Assembly: GCA_910586835.1 (NCBI GenBank)
Contig: CAJUJU010000071.1
Coordinates: 1-17,249, forward strand
Reading direction: 5' to 3'
Length of the DNA stretch: 17,249 bases
Source: an uncultured Acetatifactor sp.
Lineage (GTDB): Bacteria; Bacillota; Clostridia; Lachnospirales; Lachnospiraceae
Shown here: in pieces, positions 1 to 8,652 of the stretch
Numbering within the stretch: the stretch's first letter is position 1
How the letters are laid out: each line of letters begins with the position of its first letter
Program-made: the position numbers and the translations under genes
The notes under the pieces: generated by a model
Seen by the model: only the letters and a program-made list of their open reading frames with translations
Database searches by the model: none
Told to the model about the DNA's origin: nothing

Positions 1-178
1 TGAAACAGCTGCTTTGGCATCAATGTAGCGGTTGGCATAAGTTGTAAAGTGGTGTGAGCAGTATAAGAAGTATTGCCCACCCTTAAGTGAGCGCGAAAAG
101 GCGCAGATCGAGAAGGACAAAAAGGAACGAGGGATCTATAGTACCGAAAAGGAGACCGAGATCGGCTACGACAGGGCG

Positions 179-2350
179 GTGAAGTATCTGAAGGAATGGA
201 GGGACAAGGGGATGGTTTATCCGGACATCCCGGATGCCGCGGAGCAGTTTCCGGGGATCGATCCCAAGGGGTGCTACACAGAGATCGACCTGAGCTATAA
301 GGCGAGAGTACAAAAGCTGCTGGGAGCCTGCCAGAGTCGTCCTGCGCCCATCCGGGAATTTACGGAGACTTTCCTGGATAAAAATTTGAATACGGTTATA
401 TTGGAGAGTTTCTGTGCGAAGATCCAGGAGTACCGCATGGCGCAGAAGCTGTCTCCCTCGCAGGGTGCAGCCAGCGATAATGTGAGCATGGAAGAGAGAT
501 ATCGGATAATGCTGGAGAGCGGCCTGAAATATATCGAGGATGATCTTGGCGAATTGGAGTATATTAACGGCTTGAGCGACCGGGAGCCCGACTGGCAGGA
601 GTTGATGGCGAACGTTGGAAAGAAGGAAAAGCGTCGTGTGGCGGAGCTCTTGGAGAGCAGGAATGTTCCCGCTACTGCCGAACAGGGCCTCAAAATCAAT
701 TTTATGGATTTTGACAGCATAGTGGCGCAAAAGTATTTTTCCAATCCCTTAAGCTTGGGGAAGGGGCCTGAGACGCTGCCCCAGGATGTGGCCAATGCGG
801 CGTCGTTGGAGGGACTGTTGGACAGATATGCCTCCGCCACGGCGGACATGGTATTAAATCCGGCCTTTTCCAGGGGGGAAAAGGACACCGCCGGCCATTT
901 AAACCGGGTGGATTTGATTATTGTGGACGGAAGGACGGTGGGGGAGATTCTGGCTGAGAGGGAACGAAACACCCCCAGGAACTCCAACATAACTCTGGAC
1001 GAGTACAGAAGGCAGCAGGCCAATGAGATCGTGGCTGCGGGGCTGATGGCAGGCAAGCGGGTGGAGGCATTCCTGCCGGACGAGAGGGGCAGGATACCCA
1101 AGGAGCCCATACAGATCACAAAGTCGGGATATGAGCCTTCACCCTTAAAAAAGGTGACTCTGAATGCTTGGGAAAGGCATTTTTCCAAGCATGGCTACTT
1201 TAAGGAAAAGGCGGCCAAGGCGGCGGAGTACCAGAAATTTATAGAGGCCAGGGAGAGGGTGCGGTTGAAAAACCAGAGCGTTTTGGGGAGTGATATGCAG
1301 AGCTCTACAAGCAGAAACATAAAGGAAATGTTTTTCCGCAAATGGGTGGAGGATAACGGCCCTATTCCAGATTCAATGGCAGGGTCCTTCAGCACCGGAC
1401 GGGGAGCTCTTACCACCACCACGGTTTGTGCCATGCTGAACGAGGGGTATAGTATGGAGGATATTCTGGATCCGGAGAAGTATGCCGACGTAAAGCTTGA
1501 GGCGGGCGAAAAGACGGCGAACAGGATGCGGGCGGATGACAAGGAGTGGATTGCCCGGACGCTCTACAACGGGAGAAAGGCCCTGATCCGGGAGATGGAT
1601 CGGCTTGCGGATTTCGATATTACCGACCCTGAGCTGATGTTCTCAGAGAGGGCGGCGCCTTTGCGGTTTGCCGGCACGGTAATCTTCGATCTGAGCCAGG
1701 AGGTCGACCGCATCAAGCCCCAGATGCTTGCCGAGGCGGAGAGGGATACCCCTGGCAGGGGAAAGCAGACCCTGGAGGAGCATTTCGAAACCGGCGACAG
1801 CGCCGCGGCTTATATGTCCACGGCCTGCAAGGCCATGGAAGCCATGGCAAGGTATTCGGAAGCGGCGCCGGAAGACCGTTCGGCTATGGTGGGACAGATC
1901 GCCAAATGGGAATATGCCCGCGGGATTTTTGCGCAGAGGCGGGCGGCCAATCCGCAGGCCAGGATTACGGGCATAGCGGATAAAATGGAATATATGGCGG
2001 TGGACAGCCTGGTGAGGAAAGATTCGGCGTTTCAGGAGATGGATCAAAGATTGACAACGGATGAAGAATTTGCGGCATCGGTGGGTAAGGCAATCTCAGG
2101 CGGGGAGCTGGGAAAGAGAATAAAGATTACCTTTGACAGCAAGACCGCCAATACCACTTTCCGGATAGATTCCGAGAGGATCGAAAAGGCGGCTGCCAGG
2201 AACGTCAGACTGCAGAAGACGGTGCAAAAAAACGAGGCGGAGGAAGCCGAGAAACAGGTCAAGGAGGAACAGAAGGCTCAGGAGAAGGCTGCCAGGGAAA
2301 AACAAAAGGCCCAGGAAAAGGCGGCCAAGACCCCCGGCAGGCGCAGATAG
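179..2350 (+). CDS. Uncharacterised large protein with Lys/Glu/Ala-rich C-terminal tail (copy 1 of a tandem pair)
   Basis: I do not recognise this family. From the GTG at 179 it would be 723 residues, with no signal peptide or membrane segment visible. A conserved-looking core lies around residues 310-360 and includes VTLNAWERHFSKHG (326-339). The last 60 residues are highly charged (K, E, A, Q), probably coiled coil, and end in a basic GRRR. The start is uncertain. The same frame is open and coding-like back to 41 but contains no ATG, GTG or TTG there, and stops lie at 25-27 and 38-40. The ATG at 212 has a GGAGG nine bases upstream and is an alternative. The gene may therefore be truncated or frameshifted at its 5' end. 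A decayed relative follows directly downstream, so local duplication has occurred. Coding is well supported by the length of the frame and by the protein similarity to copy 2. Function is unknown. Confidence 0.75.
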   Translation: MKYLKEWRDKGMVYPDIPDAAEQFPGIDPKGCYTEIDLSYKARVQKLLGACQSRPAPIREFTETFLDKNLNTVILESFCAKIQEYRMAQKLSPSQGAASDNVSMEERYRIMLESGLKYIEDDLGELEYINGLSDREPDWQELMANVGKKEKRRVAELLESRNVPATAEQGLKINFMDFDSIVAQKYFSNPLSLGKGPETLPQDVANAASLEGLLDRYASATADMVLNPAFSRGEKDTAGHLNRVDLIIVDGRTVGEILAERERNTPRNSNITLDEYRRQQANEIVAAGLMAGKRVEAFLPDERGRIPKEPIQITKSGYEPSPLKKVTLNAWERHFSKHGYFKEKAAKAAEYQKFIEARERVRLKNQSVLGSDMQSSTSRNIKEMFFRKWVEDNGPIPDSMAGSFSTGRGALTTTTVCAMLNEGYSMEDILDPEKYADVKLEAGEKTANRMRADDKEWIARTLYNGRKALIREMDRLADFDITDPELMFSERAAPLRFAGTVIFDLSQEVDRIKPQMLAEAERDTPGRGKQTLEEHFETGDSAAAYMSTACKAMEAMARYSEAAPEDRSAMVGQIAKWEYARGIFAQRRAANPQARITGIADKMEYMAVDSLVRKDSAFQEMDQRLTTDEEFAASVGKAISGGELGKRIKITFDSKTANTTFRIDSERIEKAAARNVRLQKTVQKNEAEEAEKQVKEEQKAQEKAAREKQKAQEKAAKTPGRRR

Positions 2351-2366
2351 TAACAGCAGCCGGGGA

Positions 2367-3473
2367 ATGGAGCCGGCGAAAGCGCCCCAGGACGTGGCCA
2401 GTGCGGATGCTGTGAAGGATATGATGGACCGTTACAGCGCCGCCACGGCGGACCGGGTTTTGTCCCCGCTTTTTGACAAGGTGGAACGGGATACTTTTGG
2501 CTGTGTGAAACGGGGGATCTGCTGATCGTGGGCGGCAGACTTGTGTCAGATATGATGCGGGAGAGGTTTAAGAAAGATCTGGACGAGGGAACGGTTCATA
2601 AGAGTACAACCTGGGAACAATGGAATGCGGAAAAAGGCAGACAGGGAAGATACCCAAGGAGCCGGTGCAGATCACCAAGACCGGGTATAAGCCCTCGCCG
2701 GTTAAAAAGGTGACCTTAAACGCCTGGGAGCGTCATTTTTCCAAGCATGGCTTCTATCAGGAAAAGGCGGCTAAAGCTGTGGAATATGAGAAGATTTCAC
2801 AGGCCAGGGAGCGGGTGCATCCTTGCGGTTTGCTGCCCAGGTGAATTTTGACCTGGGGCAGGAGGTCGGACGTATCAAAAAGGAGATGGAGGAGGTTGCG
2901 GAACAGGATGCGCCCGGCAAAGGGAGGGAGACTCTGGATCGGCTCTTTTTCGCCGCTGACAGCGTATCGGCCTATATGGATGTGGCCGAGAAAGCTCTGA
3001 AAGCGCCCATAGAATACAGGGAGGGGAACCGAAAAAATCCTGTATTGAATGTGGCGCGTTGGGAGTATACCAGAAATCTCTATGCCCGGAGGCTCCAGGA
3101 GCGTCCCGGCGCCAAAATCACTGAGCTGGGCCAATCGGTAGAGTTTTGGGGAGTCAACAGCGCGTTGGCCGGTAACAAACAGGTTCAGGAGGAGATAGGA
3201 GAAAGGCTGGATACGGATAAAACCTATGCCGCCGCCATAGGGAAAGCTTTGCGGGCGGGAGAATTGGGAAAGCATATGCAGGTCTCCTTTGATCCAAAGA
3301 CCTATCAGAACGGGCTTCAAATCATGTCAAAAAAGGAGATTAAGGCAGAGATTAAGCGGGAGACAAGGTCGGAGCAGCTTCGGGAGACGGTGCGTAAAAA
3401 CGCCGAAAAGGAAGCGGAAATGGAGGCCAAAAAGGCGGAGCCCAAGGCCAAGGCCTCCGGCAGGAGACGGTAG
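2367..3473 (+). pseudogene. Decayed tandem copy of the upstream uncharacterised gene
   Basis: The three frames of this stretch encode, in order, segments matching copy 1 from about residue 196 to its end. Frame of 2367: QDVASADAVKDMMDRY. Frame of 2528: a short VGGRLVSDMM stretch. Frame of 2620: IPKEPVQITKTGYKPSP and VTLNAWERHFSKHG. Frame of 2823: the C-terminal 216 residues ending in SGRRR. At least three disruptions are needed: a one-base loss near 2508-2513, a frame change with lost codons near 2630-2645, and a deletion at about 2815-2822 that removes the equivalent of residues 361-494 of copy 1. The N-terminal 195 residues are also absent. The 216-residue 3' part (2823-3473) stays open and might still be translated, but no good ribosome site precedes it. 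It lies 16 bases after the stop of copy 1. Confidence 0.8.
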
Positions 3474-3481
3474 ACAGTCGA

Positions 3482-3504
3482 CAAAAAGCGGGAAAACTGC
3501 CCCG
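3482..3504 (-). terminator. Weak intrinsic terminator after murF
   Basis: On the minus strand, just past the murF stop codon, CGGGG and TCCCG can pair (one G-U) around a six-base loop, followed by CTTTTT. It sits in the 37-base gap between the convergent pseudogene and murF. The stem is short, so this is a modest call. Confidence 0.4.
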
Positions 3505-3510
3505 TGGGCT

Positions 3511-5007
3511 CTATAATATATGTGTGTCTAACAAACTGCTGTTATGCCTTGCCGCTTCGGAACCGCCCTGCTCTTTCAAATACTCCAGCACCTTCCCGAA
3601 CTCCATGCCGTGAGAAGCCTTCAGCAGCACCGTACAGCCGTCGGGAATGTATTCCTGCCTCTTTTCGGCAAGCACTGAAAGCAGCGCGTCCCTGGTTGGA
3701 AAATGTGCAATCTGCCTTGTGTCCTCCGCGTGATCCGACGCCGCCTTAAACAGATGCGCCGCCTGCTCTCCCACACACAGTATCCTGTCAATGCCCTTCC
3801 TTGCCGCGTACTCTCCGACATCCGCGTGAAGCGCGTCGGAATGCTCCCCCAGCTCAAACATATCTCCCAGGACAGCCACCTTCTCGGTATCCGCCAGAGA
3901 CAGCAGGTCGATCGCCGCACGCATGGAAACAGGATTTGCGTTATAGCAGTCGTCGATCACCGTGTAGCGCTCCAGCCGGAGCAGATTGCTCCGTCCGCTC
4001 ACCGCCCTGACACGCTCAATTCCCGATGCAATCTCGTCCTCTGTCAGACCAAGCAGCCTGCCCACACAGGCGGCTGCCGCCGCATTCAGTACCATATGCT
4101 CCCCCGGCAGCGGCACATGCACCTTCAGCTGCCGGGGGCCGGAACCGTCACCTTCCCCGTCAAAGGTTAATACCGCATCGCTCCCCCAGAGTCCCCGGCT
4201 CTGAATCTGCCCTGCCGACACCTCCTGTCCCGAACTGCCGCCCAACCCGAAAAAGTGGGGCTTATGCCCTTTCACACAGGTCACTGTCCTCAGCTTGTCG
4301 TCCTCGCCGTTGAAACAGATTTCCCCGTCCGGAGCCATATAGTCGAAAATTTCGGATTTCGCCTTCAAAATCCCGTCTCTGGATTTCAGATTTTCCAGGT
4401 GACATTGTCCGATGTTGGTTATGACACATATGTCAGGCTGTGCCATCCTGCTCAGCCGGTGCATCTCCCCAAAATCGCTGATGCCCATCTCCACCACAGC
4501 CAGCTCATGCTCCGGTCTGATACGAAGCAGCGTCAGCGGAACGCCGATTTCGTTGTTAAAATTTCCCTCCGTTTTTAACACCCGGTATTTTTCCGACAGC
4601 ACCCCGGCCACAAACTCCTTGGTGCTGGTCTTCCCCACGCTTCCCGTGATACCCACCACAGGGATCCCCGTCTTCTTCCGGTAGGCGGCCGCAATGTCCC
4701 GCAGGGCCTGCAGGGTATCCTCCACCAGAAGATAACAGCCCCAGCCGGAGCAGTCCACTCCCGTCTCCTGCTGCACCTGCTCCGGTGTCTTCTGCGTCAC
4801 CGCCAGGGCGGCTCCTTTCTCAAATACCTGGCTGATAAATCTGTGTCCGTCCACACGTTCCCCCACAGTGGCAAGGAAAACGCTGCCCTCCTCCACCAGG
4901 CGGGAATCAATCACAACAGATGTGACACATCTGTCACTGTCTGTATTCTCTCCCGGGAAAAGCCTTCCACCGCACGCTTCTGCTATCTCCTTCCCTGTAA
5001 GATCCAT
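3511..5007 (-). CDS. murF: UDP-MurNAc-tripeptide:D-Ala-D-Ala ligase MurF
   Basis: MurF is the cytoplasmic ATP-dependent ligase that adds the D-Ala-D-Ala dipeptide to UDP-MurNAc-tripeptide, the last soluble step of peptidoglycan precursor synthesis. The 498-residue product has the Mur ligase order: an N-terminal substrate domain, the P-loop GITGSVGKTST at about 119-129, the central NEIGVPLTLL and EMGISDFGEM motifs, YNANPVSM at about 355-362, and a C-terminal domain with LLKASHGMEF near 461-470. I chose the ATG at 5007 because AAGGGGG lies nine bases upstream and the protein then begins MDLTGKEIAEACGG, as family members do. An in-frame start at 5124 would overlap the end of ddl by 40 bases and has no obvious support. 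It lies 77 bases downstream of ddl on the same strand, the usual Firmicute ddl-murF order. Confidence 0.95.
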   Translation of the reverse strand: MDLTGKEIAEACGGRLFPGENTDSDRCVTSVVIDSRLVEEGSVFLATVGERVDGHRFISQVFEKGAALAVTQKTPEQVQQETGVDCSGWGCYLLVEDTLQALRDIAAAYRKKTGIPVVGITGSVGKTSTKEFVAGVLSEKYRVLKTEGNFNNEIGVPLTLLRIRPEHELAVVEMGISDFGEMHRLSRMAQPDICVITNIGQCHLENLKSRDGILKAKSEIFDYMAPDGEICFNGEDDKLRTVTCVKGHKPHFFGLGGSSGQEVSAGQIQSRGLWGSDAVLTFDGEGDGSGPRQLKVHVPLPGEHMVLNAAAAACVGRLLGLTEDEIASGIERVRAVSGRSNLLRLERYTVIDDCYNANPVSMRAAIDLLSLADTEKVAVLGDMFELGEHSDALHADVGEYAARKGIDRILCVGEQAAHLFKAASDHAEDTRQIAHFPTRDALLSVLAEKRQEYIPDGCTVLLKASHGMEFGKVLEYLKEQGGSEAARHNSSLLDTHIL

Positions 5008-5084
5008 CCTTTCCATCCCCCTTGCATCCATCAATCCATGGTTTGAAAGCTTACTTTCCTGTGCTTCGCATCTCCGGCCACCTG

Positions 5085-6113
5085 TTATCTGGTCCGAAAC
5101 GCGCAGGCCAGAATCCTTTCGCAAAGCTCCTCAAAATCGATTCCTACCGCCGCCGCCTCCTGGGGAAGGAGCGAGGTAGGAGTCATCCCGGGCAACGTAT
5201 TTGCTTCCAGGCAAAAGATCTCCCCGCCATGGTTCATTCTGAAATCCATCCGGGCATAATTATTCAGCCGCAGCACCCGGAACACTTTCTCTGCAATCTC
5301 CTGCAGCTGTCTTGTCTTCTCCTCGGGGATATGGGCGGGGCAGGTCTCCACCGTACTGTCCGCCTGATACTTGTTTTTATAGTCATAGAAGCCTGCCTTG
5401 GGCGCAATCTCGATGACGGGAAAAGCCTTTCCGTCCATGACGCCCACCGAAAACTCCCGGCCCTCTATGTACTGCTCGATCACCACCTCGTCGTCATAGC
5501 GGAACGCCTCCGCTTTTGCCGCCTCATACTCCTCTTCGCTGCGGGCGATGCACACTCCCACGCTGGAGCCGCCGCAGCAGGACTTTACGATGCAGGGAAA
5601 CGGAACCTTCTGCTCTTCCGTCTCCCCCTTCTTCATGCGGATTCCCGCGGGCGTGGGAATCTGATATGCCCGGAACAGATCCTTGGTAATCCCCTTATCC
5701 ATAGCCATGGCCGAGCTGACAAAGTCCGCTCCCGTATAGCAAATACCCATCAGCTCAAAGCAGGCCTGAATCTTGCCGTCCTCGCCGTTGGCTCCGTGAA
5801 GGGCCATGAAAACACAGTCTGCGCGCTGGCAGAGCTCCAGGACATGGGGTCCGAAAAAGCTCTTCCCGCCGTCCTTTCTCATTGCCCTGATCTCCTCCAG
5901 ATCAGGATTTTTCTCTCCCACGCTGCCGATTTCCGCGGCAAAGTCCCACTCTCTTTCAAAAATATCCCCGGTCTCCCCCTCGTACCCCAGGTACACATCC
6001 AGAAGGATCGCCTGATGTCCTCTTCTCTTCAGCGCTTTGTATATCATGCTGCCGGAGCTTAAGGAGACATCCCGCTCCGTACTGGTTCCACCTGCCAAAA
6101 CCACAATTTTCAT
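5085..6113 (-). CDS. ddl: D-alanine--D-alanine ligase
   Basis: This ATP-grasp enzyme joins two D-alanines in the cytoplasm to supply MurF. The 342-residue product has the N-terminal GGTSTERDVSLSSG motif (8-21), the glycine-rich KSCCGGSSVGV loop (177-187), EGREFSVGVMDG (218-228), and the C-terminal metal and substrate site DFRM...EANTLPGMTPTSLLPQ (290-318). GFYDYKNKY (241-249) keeps the Lys-Tyr pair of D-Ala-D-Ala ligases rather than the His found in VanA-type D-Ala-D-lactate ligases, so ordinary D-Ala-D-Ala specificity is inferred. I start at 6113 because a GAGG-rich ribosome site lies just upstream and the protein then begins MKIVVLAGG. The ATG at 6128, five codons earlier, is less well placed. 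It follows the lipoprotein gene by 22 bases and precedes murF. Confidence 0.95.
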   Translation of the reverse strand: MKIVVLAGGTSTERDVSLSSGSMIYKALKRRGHQAILLDVYLGYEGETGDIFEREWDFAAEIGSVGEKNPDLEEIRAMRKDGGKSFFGPHVLELCQRADCVFMALHGANGEDGKIQACFELMGICYTGADFVSSAMAMDKGITKDLFRAYQIPTPAGIRMKKGETEEQKVPFPCIVKSCCGGSSVGVCIARSEEEYEAAKAEAFRYDDEVVIEQYIEGREFSVGVMDGKAFPVIEIAPKAGFYDYKNKYQADSTVETCPAHIPEEKTRQLQEIAEKVFRVLRLNNYARMDFRMNHGGEIFCLEANTLPGMTPTSLLPQEAAAVGIDFEELCERILACAFRTR

Positions 6114-6135
6114 CTCTTCCTCTTCCATTCCTTTC

Positions 6136-7398
6136 TCACGTTTCAGGCCGTACCGCCAGCTGTGCCAACAGCAGCAGATAACCGCCCCGATTCTCATCTT
6201 CCTCATAAAAGCAGACGGACTCCGGGTTCTGTCCCATCAAATAATGAAAAAACTCCTCCGCAATCCTTGTATATTGATAGTTATTCATGATATAGTTTGC
6301 ACATGACAGTTCCACCGCGCATTTCAGGATATCTTCGGAGCCGTTGTTCTTTGATGCCACCGGATGTATCATGTCCGCGTAACGGTTGGAGACCTCCTCG
6401 CTCCGGTTCATCAGGTTTCCCATAAATTCCTCGCACAGCTCCACATCCACCCTCTGCCTGGTAGACATATAAGTCATAATGGCGTACAGATAACCGTTCT
6501 CTTCCAGGTAACTGCTGTTGTTTTCAAAAAAGCTTTTGTAATCCGCAATCTGATTTCTGTATGTATACAGCCCTGTTGCCCGATATAACTCTGTCAGTGC
6601 AAAAAAAGTATCGGCGTCCCTGCCCATTGCGGTCTGAATCTGACCGAAGACGGTAGATGCCCGCTTCAGGCAGTCGGTGGCATACTCGTGGTCAGACTTT
6701 TGATACAGATAGCTGAATTTTGCCAGCAGCGCGGCATAAAGCGGCTCCTCGCCGGTTTCCAAGCCGTTTTCCTCCATGTGGGAAACCCAGCCGCGAAGTT
6801 CCTTCAGCACATCTGCGACTTCGTCCCCGTCGTCATCCGGAAAAAGACTGCCGTACCACTCATATGCCTCCAGCAGCGCAACGGCATCCCTCAGGGGCAG
6901 CGTCCTCCTGCGGCAGTTTTCCATCAGTTCTTCACAGGTTTCCGCAAACAAATCCTCATACAGACGCTGCCGGATCTCAAAGTCCAGGGACTGCCCCACG
7001 ATATCACACTCCAGATAATAGGTTCCCTCCCTCTGGAAGTCGTCAAATTCCAGCTGTCCGGAATAGAGCCCCAGCTCCTCGCTGTAGGCCACATCCTCCA
7101 CTTCTCCGGTATACACGATTTCACCCGTTGCGGCGTCCACCAGCCGGAACTGTCCGGGCAGTCTGTGCCCCTTCACCGCAGCGTCCATCTCGCCGCCCAG
7201 AGAGTAACCTCTGGCCGCCATGATATTCGGGAACTGCCTGGGAACCGTATAATCCACCACAGGAGTACCCTCCATGGCCGTGATCCCCGCATATGGATTT
7301 TTTTCATCTTCCGTCTCCTGTTCCGCTCCGCATCCGGCAAGCAAACCGGCCGTCAGCGCACAGACAGAAAACAGAAAGAATCCTCCGTATCTTCTCAA
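6136..7398 (-). CDS. Lipoprotein resembling glycoside hydrolase family 9, probably non-catalytic
   Basis: This is a 420-residue predicted lipoprotein: a basic start, a hydrophobic segment, and the lipobox LLAGC with the lipidated cysteine at residue 23. Residues about 50-142 read as the Ig-like N-terminal domain of GH9 cellulases (PGQFRLVDAATGEIVYTGEV, then FQREGTYYLEC and LDFEI). Residues 145-395 retain the pattern of the GH9 helical barrel: LLEAYEWYG, DEVADVLKELRGWVSHMEE, ALTELYRATG, and FFHYLMGQNP near 383-391. The DAGD segment that supplies the catalytic aspartate in GH9 is missing, and the protein ends about 30 residues after the GQNP motif, before the usual catalytic glutamate region. 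A surface carbohydrate-binding or structural role is inferred. The start is a TTG at 7398 with GGAGG five bases upstream, which gives a proper signal peptide. The upstream ATG at 7491 would overlap the preceding gene. Confidence 0.75.
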   Translation of the reverse strand: MRRYGGFFLFSVCALTAGLLAGCGAEQETEDEKNPYAGITAMEGTPVVDYTVPRQFPNIMAARGYSLGGEMDAAVKGHRLPGQFRLVDAATGEIVYTGEVEDVAYSEELGLYSGQLEFDDFQREGTYYLECDIVGQSLDFEIRQRLYEDLFAETCEELMENCRRRTLPLRDAVALLEAYEWYGSLFPDDDGDEVADVLKELRGWVSHMEENGLETGEEPLYAALLAKFSYLYQKSDHEYATDCLKRASTVFGQIQTAMGRDADTFFALTELYRATGLYTYRNQIADYKSFFENNSSYLEENGYLYAIMTYMSTRQRVDVELCEEFMGNLMNRSEEVSNRYADMIHPVASKNNGSEDILKCAVELSCANYIMNNYQYTRIAEEFFHYLMGQNPESVCFYEEDENRGGYLLLLAQLAVRPET

Positions 7399-7468
7399 TG
7401 GCTCCTCCCGCCTCCAGGCTCTTTTCACTACCTGACTATTATAAACGCAATACCGCGGGAACGCAATC

Positions 7469-8638
7469 TTATTCGCCCGATTCATATACAATATTTCCGT
7501 CTATGATCGTGTACAGAGTCCTGGTGAAAATTTCCATGGGATTGCCCGAAAAGACGGCGATATCAGCATCCTTTCCCACCTCCAGGCTTCCCACCCTGTC
7601 CTCCACTCCGCAGACCCGCGCCGCGTTGACGGTGATGGCACGATATCCTTCCTCCAGGGGCAGCCCTGCCTTTACCGCAAGCCCCGCGCAGATGGGCAGC
7701 GATGCGATCAGCGAAACCGGGTGATCCGTGGTGATGGCTGTCAGCACGCCCGCCCGGTTCAGCACCCCAACCGTCTTAAAGGCCATGTTCTGCACCTCAA
7801 TCTTGCTGCGGCTTGCAAGGTCAGGCCCCACAATGGCCGGAAATCCCTCCGCCGCCAGCTCTTCCGCAATCAGATGTCCCTCGGAACAGTGATCCAATGT
7901 CATGCGCAGATCAAATTCCCTGGCAATCCGTATGGCAGTAAAAATATCGTCCACCCGGTGCACATGCGCCTTCAGCGGAATCTCCCGGTTCAGCACGGGA
8001 AGCCAGCACTCCATCGTAAAGTCTTCCTCAAAATACTCACCCTTCTCCTGTGCCGTCTTCCGCCTGTGGGCATATGCCTTCGCTTTATTCAGTTCCTCTC
8101 TCAGCATCGCGGCAATGGCCATCCGGGTGGAAGGGCTCTTGCCCTGCCCGGAATAATTTACCTTGGGATTCTCTCCAAAGGCCACCTTCATGGCGGCGGG
8201 TGCCTTTACTATAAGGTCGTCCACCCTGCGGCCCCTGGTCTTTAAAAAAGCAAACTGGCCGCCTGCCACGTTGGAGCTGCCGGGGCCTATCATGGCCGAG
8301 GTGATTCCTGCCCTGACCGCATCGTCAAAGGCAGCGTCCATGGTATTGACGGCGTCAATGGCACGCAGATAGGGAGTGATCGGGTTTACTGTCTCATTAC
8401 AGTCGTCCCCCTCCATCCCCTTTTTCTCCTCCGTGATCCCCATATGGCAGTGAGCCTCAATGATACCGGCCATAATCAGCCCGTCTTTCACCTCAATAAC
8501 CCGCTCGCAAGCGGCGGGATGAATCCTGATTTCATCCCGCCTGCCGATCTCCGCTATTTTGCCTTCCGCAATGCGGATACATCCGTCCCGGATGTCCCCT
8601 TCCGCCATTGTCTTGATCGTTCCGCCTACAATATACAT
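7469..8638 (-). CDS. Amidohydrolase-superfamily metal-dependent hydrolase
   Basis: The 389-residue product has the full amidohydrolase plan. An N-terminal beta sandwich (IVGGTIKTM, RIAEGKIAEIG) leads into GIIEAHCHMG with the metal-binding His63 and His65. KAHVH (223-227), DHCSEGH (249-255) and TTDHPV with Asp305 supply the remaining metal or catalytic ligands. The C-terminus closes with VGSLEVGKDADIAVFSGNP, typical of imidazolonepropionase- and dihydroorotase-like members. It has no signal peptide and is presumably cytoplasmic. The substrate cannot be read from the sequence; being in a run with ddl and murF suggests a cyclic amide or peptide-derived substrate, which is only inference. ATG at 8638 follows AGGAGG by 11 bases. 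It starts 14 bases after the stop of the LytM-like gene, so they are very likely co-transcribed. Confidence 0.85.
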   Translation of the reverse strand: MYIVGGTIKTMAEGDIRDGCIRIAEGKIAEIGRRDEIRIHPAACERVIEVKDGLIMAGIIEAHCHMGITEEKKGMEGDDCNETVNPITPYLRAIDAVNTMDAAFDDAVRAGITSAMIGPGSSNVAGGQFAFLKTRGRRVDDLIVKAPAAMKVAFGENPKVNYSGQGKSPSTRMAIAAMLREELNKAKAYAHRRKTAQEKGEYFEEDFTMECWLPVLNREIPLKAHVHRVDDIFTAIRIAREFDLRMTLDHCSEGHLIAEELAAEGFPAIVGPDLASRSKIEVQNMAFKTVGVLNRAGVLTAITTDHPVSLIASLPICAGLAVKAGLPLEEGYRAITVNAARVCGVEDRVGSLEVGKDADIAVFSGNPMEIFTRTLYTIIDGNIVYESGE

Positions 8639-8652
8639 ACGTCTCCGTCCTC

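Noticed and set aside
295..1188. A 297-codon minus-strand frame opposite the unknown gene
   Set aside because: Ser-rich antisense translation; the plus-strand frame is supported by its tandem homologue.
5022..6062. A 346-codon plus-strand frame opposite ddl
   Set aside because: Antisense shadow; ddl motifs are intact on the minus strand and the shadow protein has no recognisable pattern.
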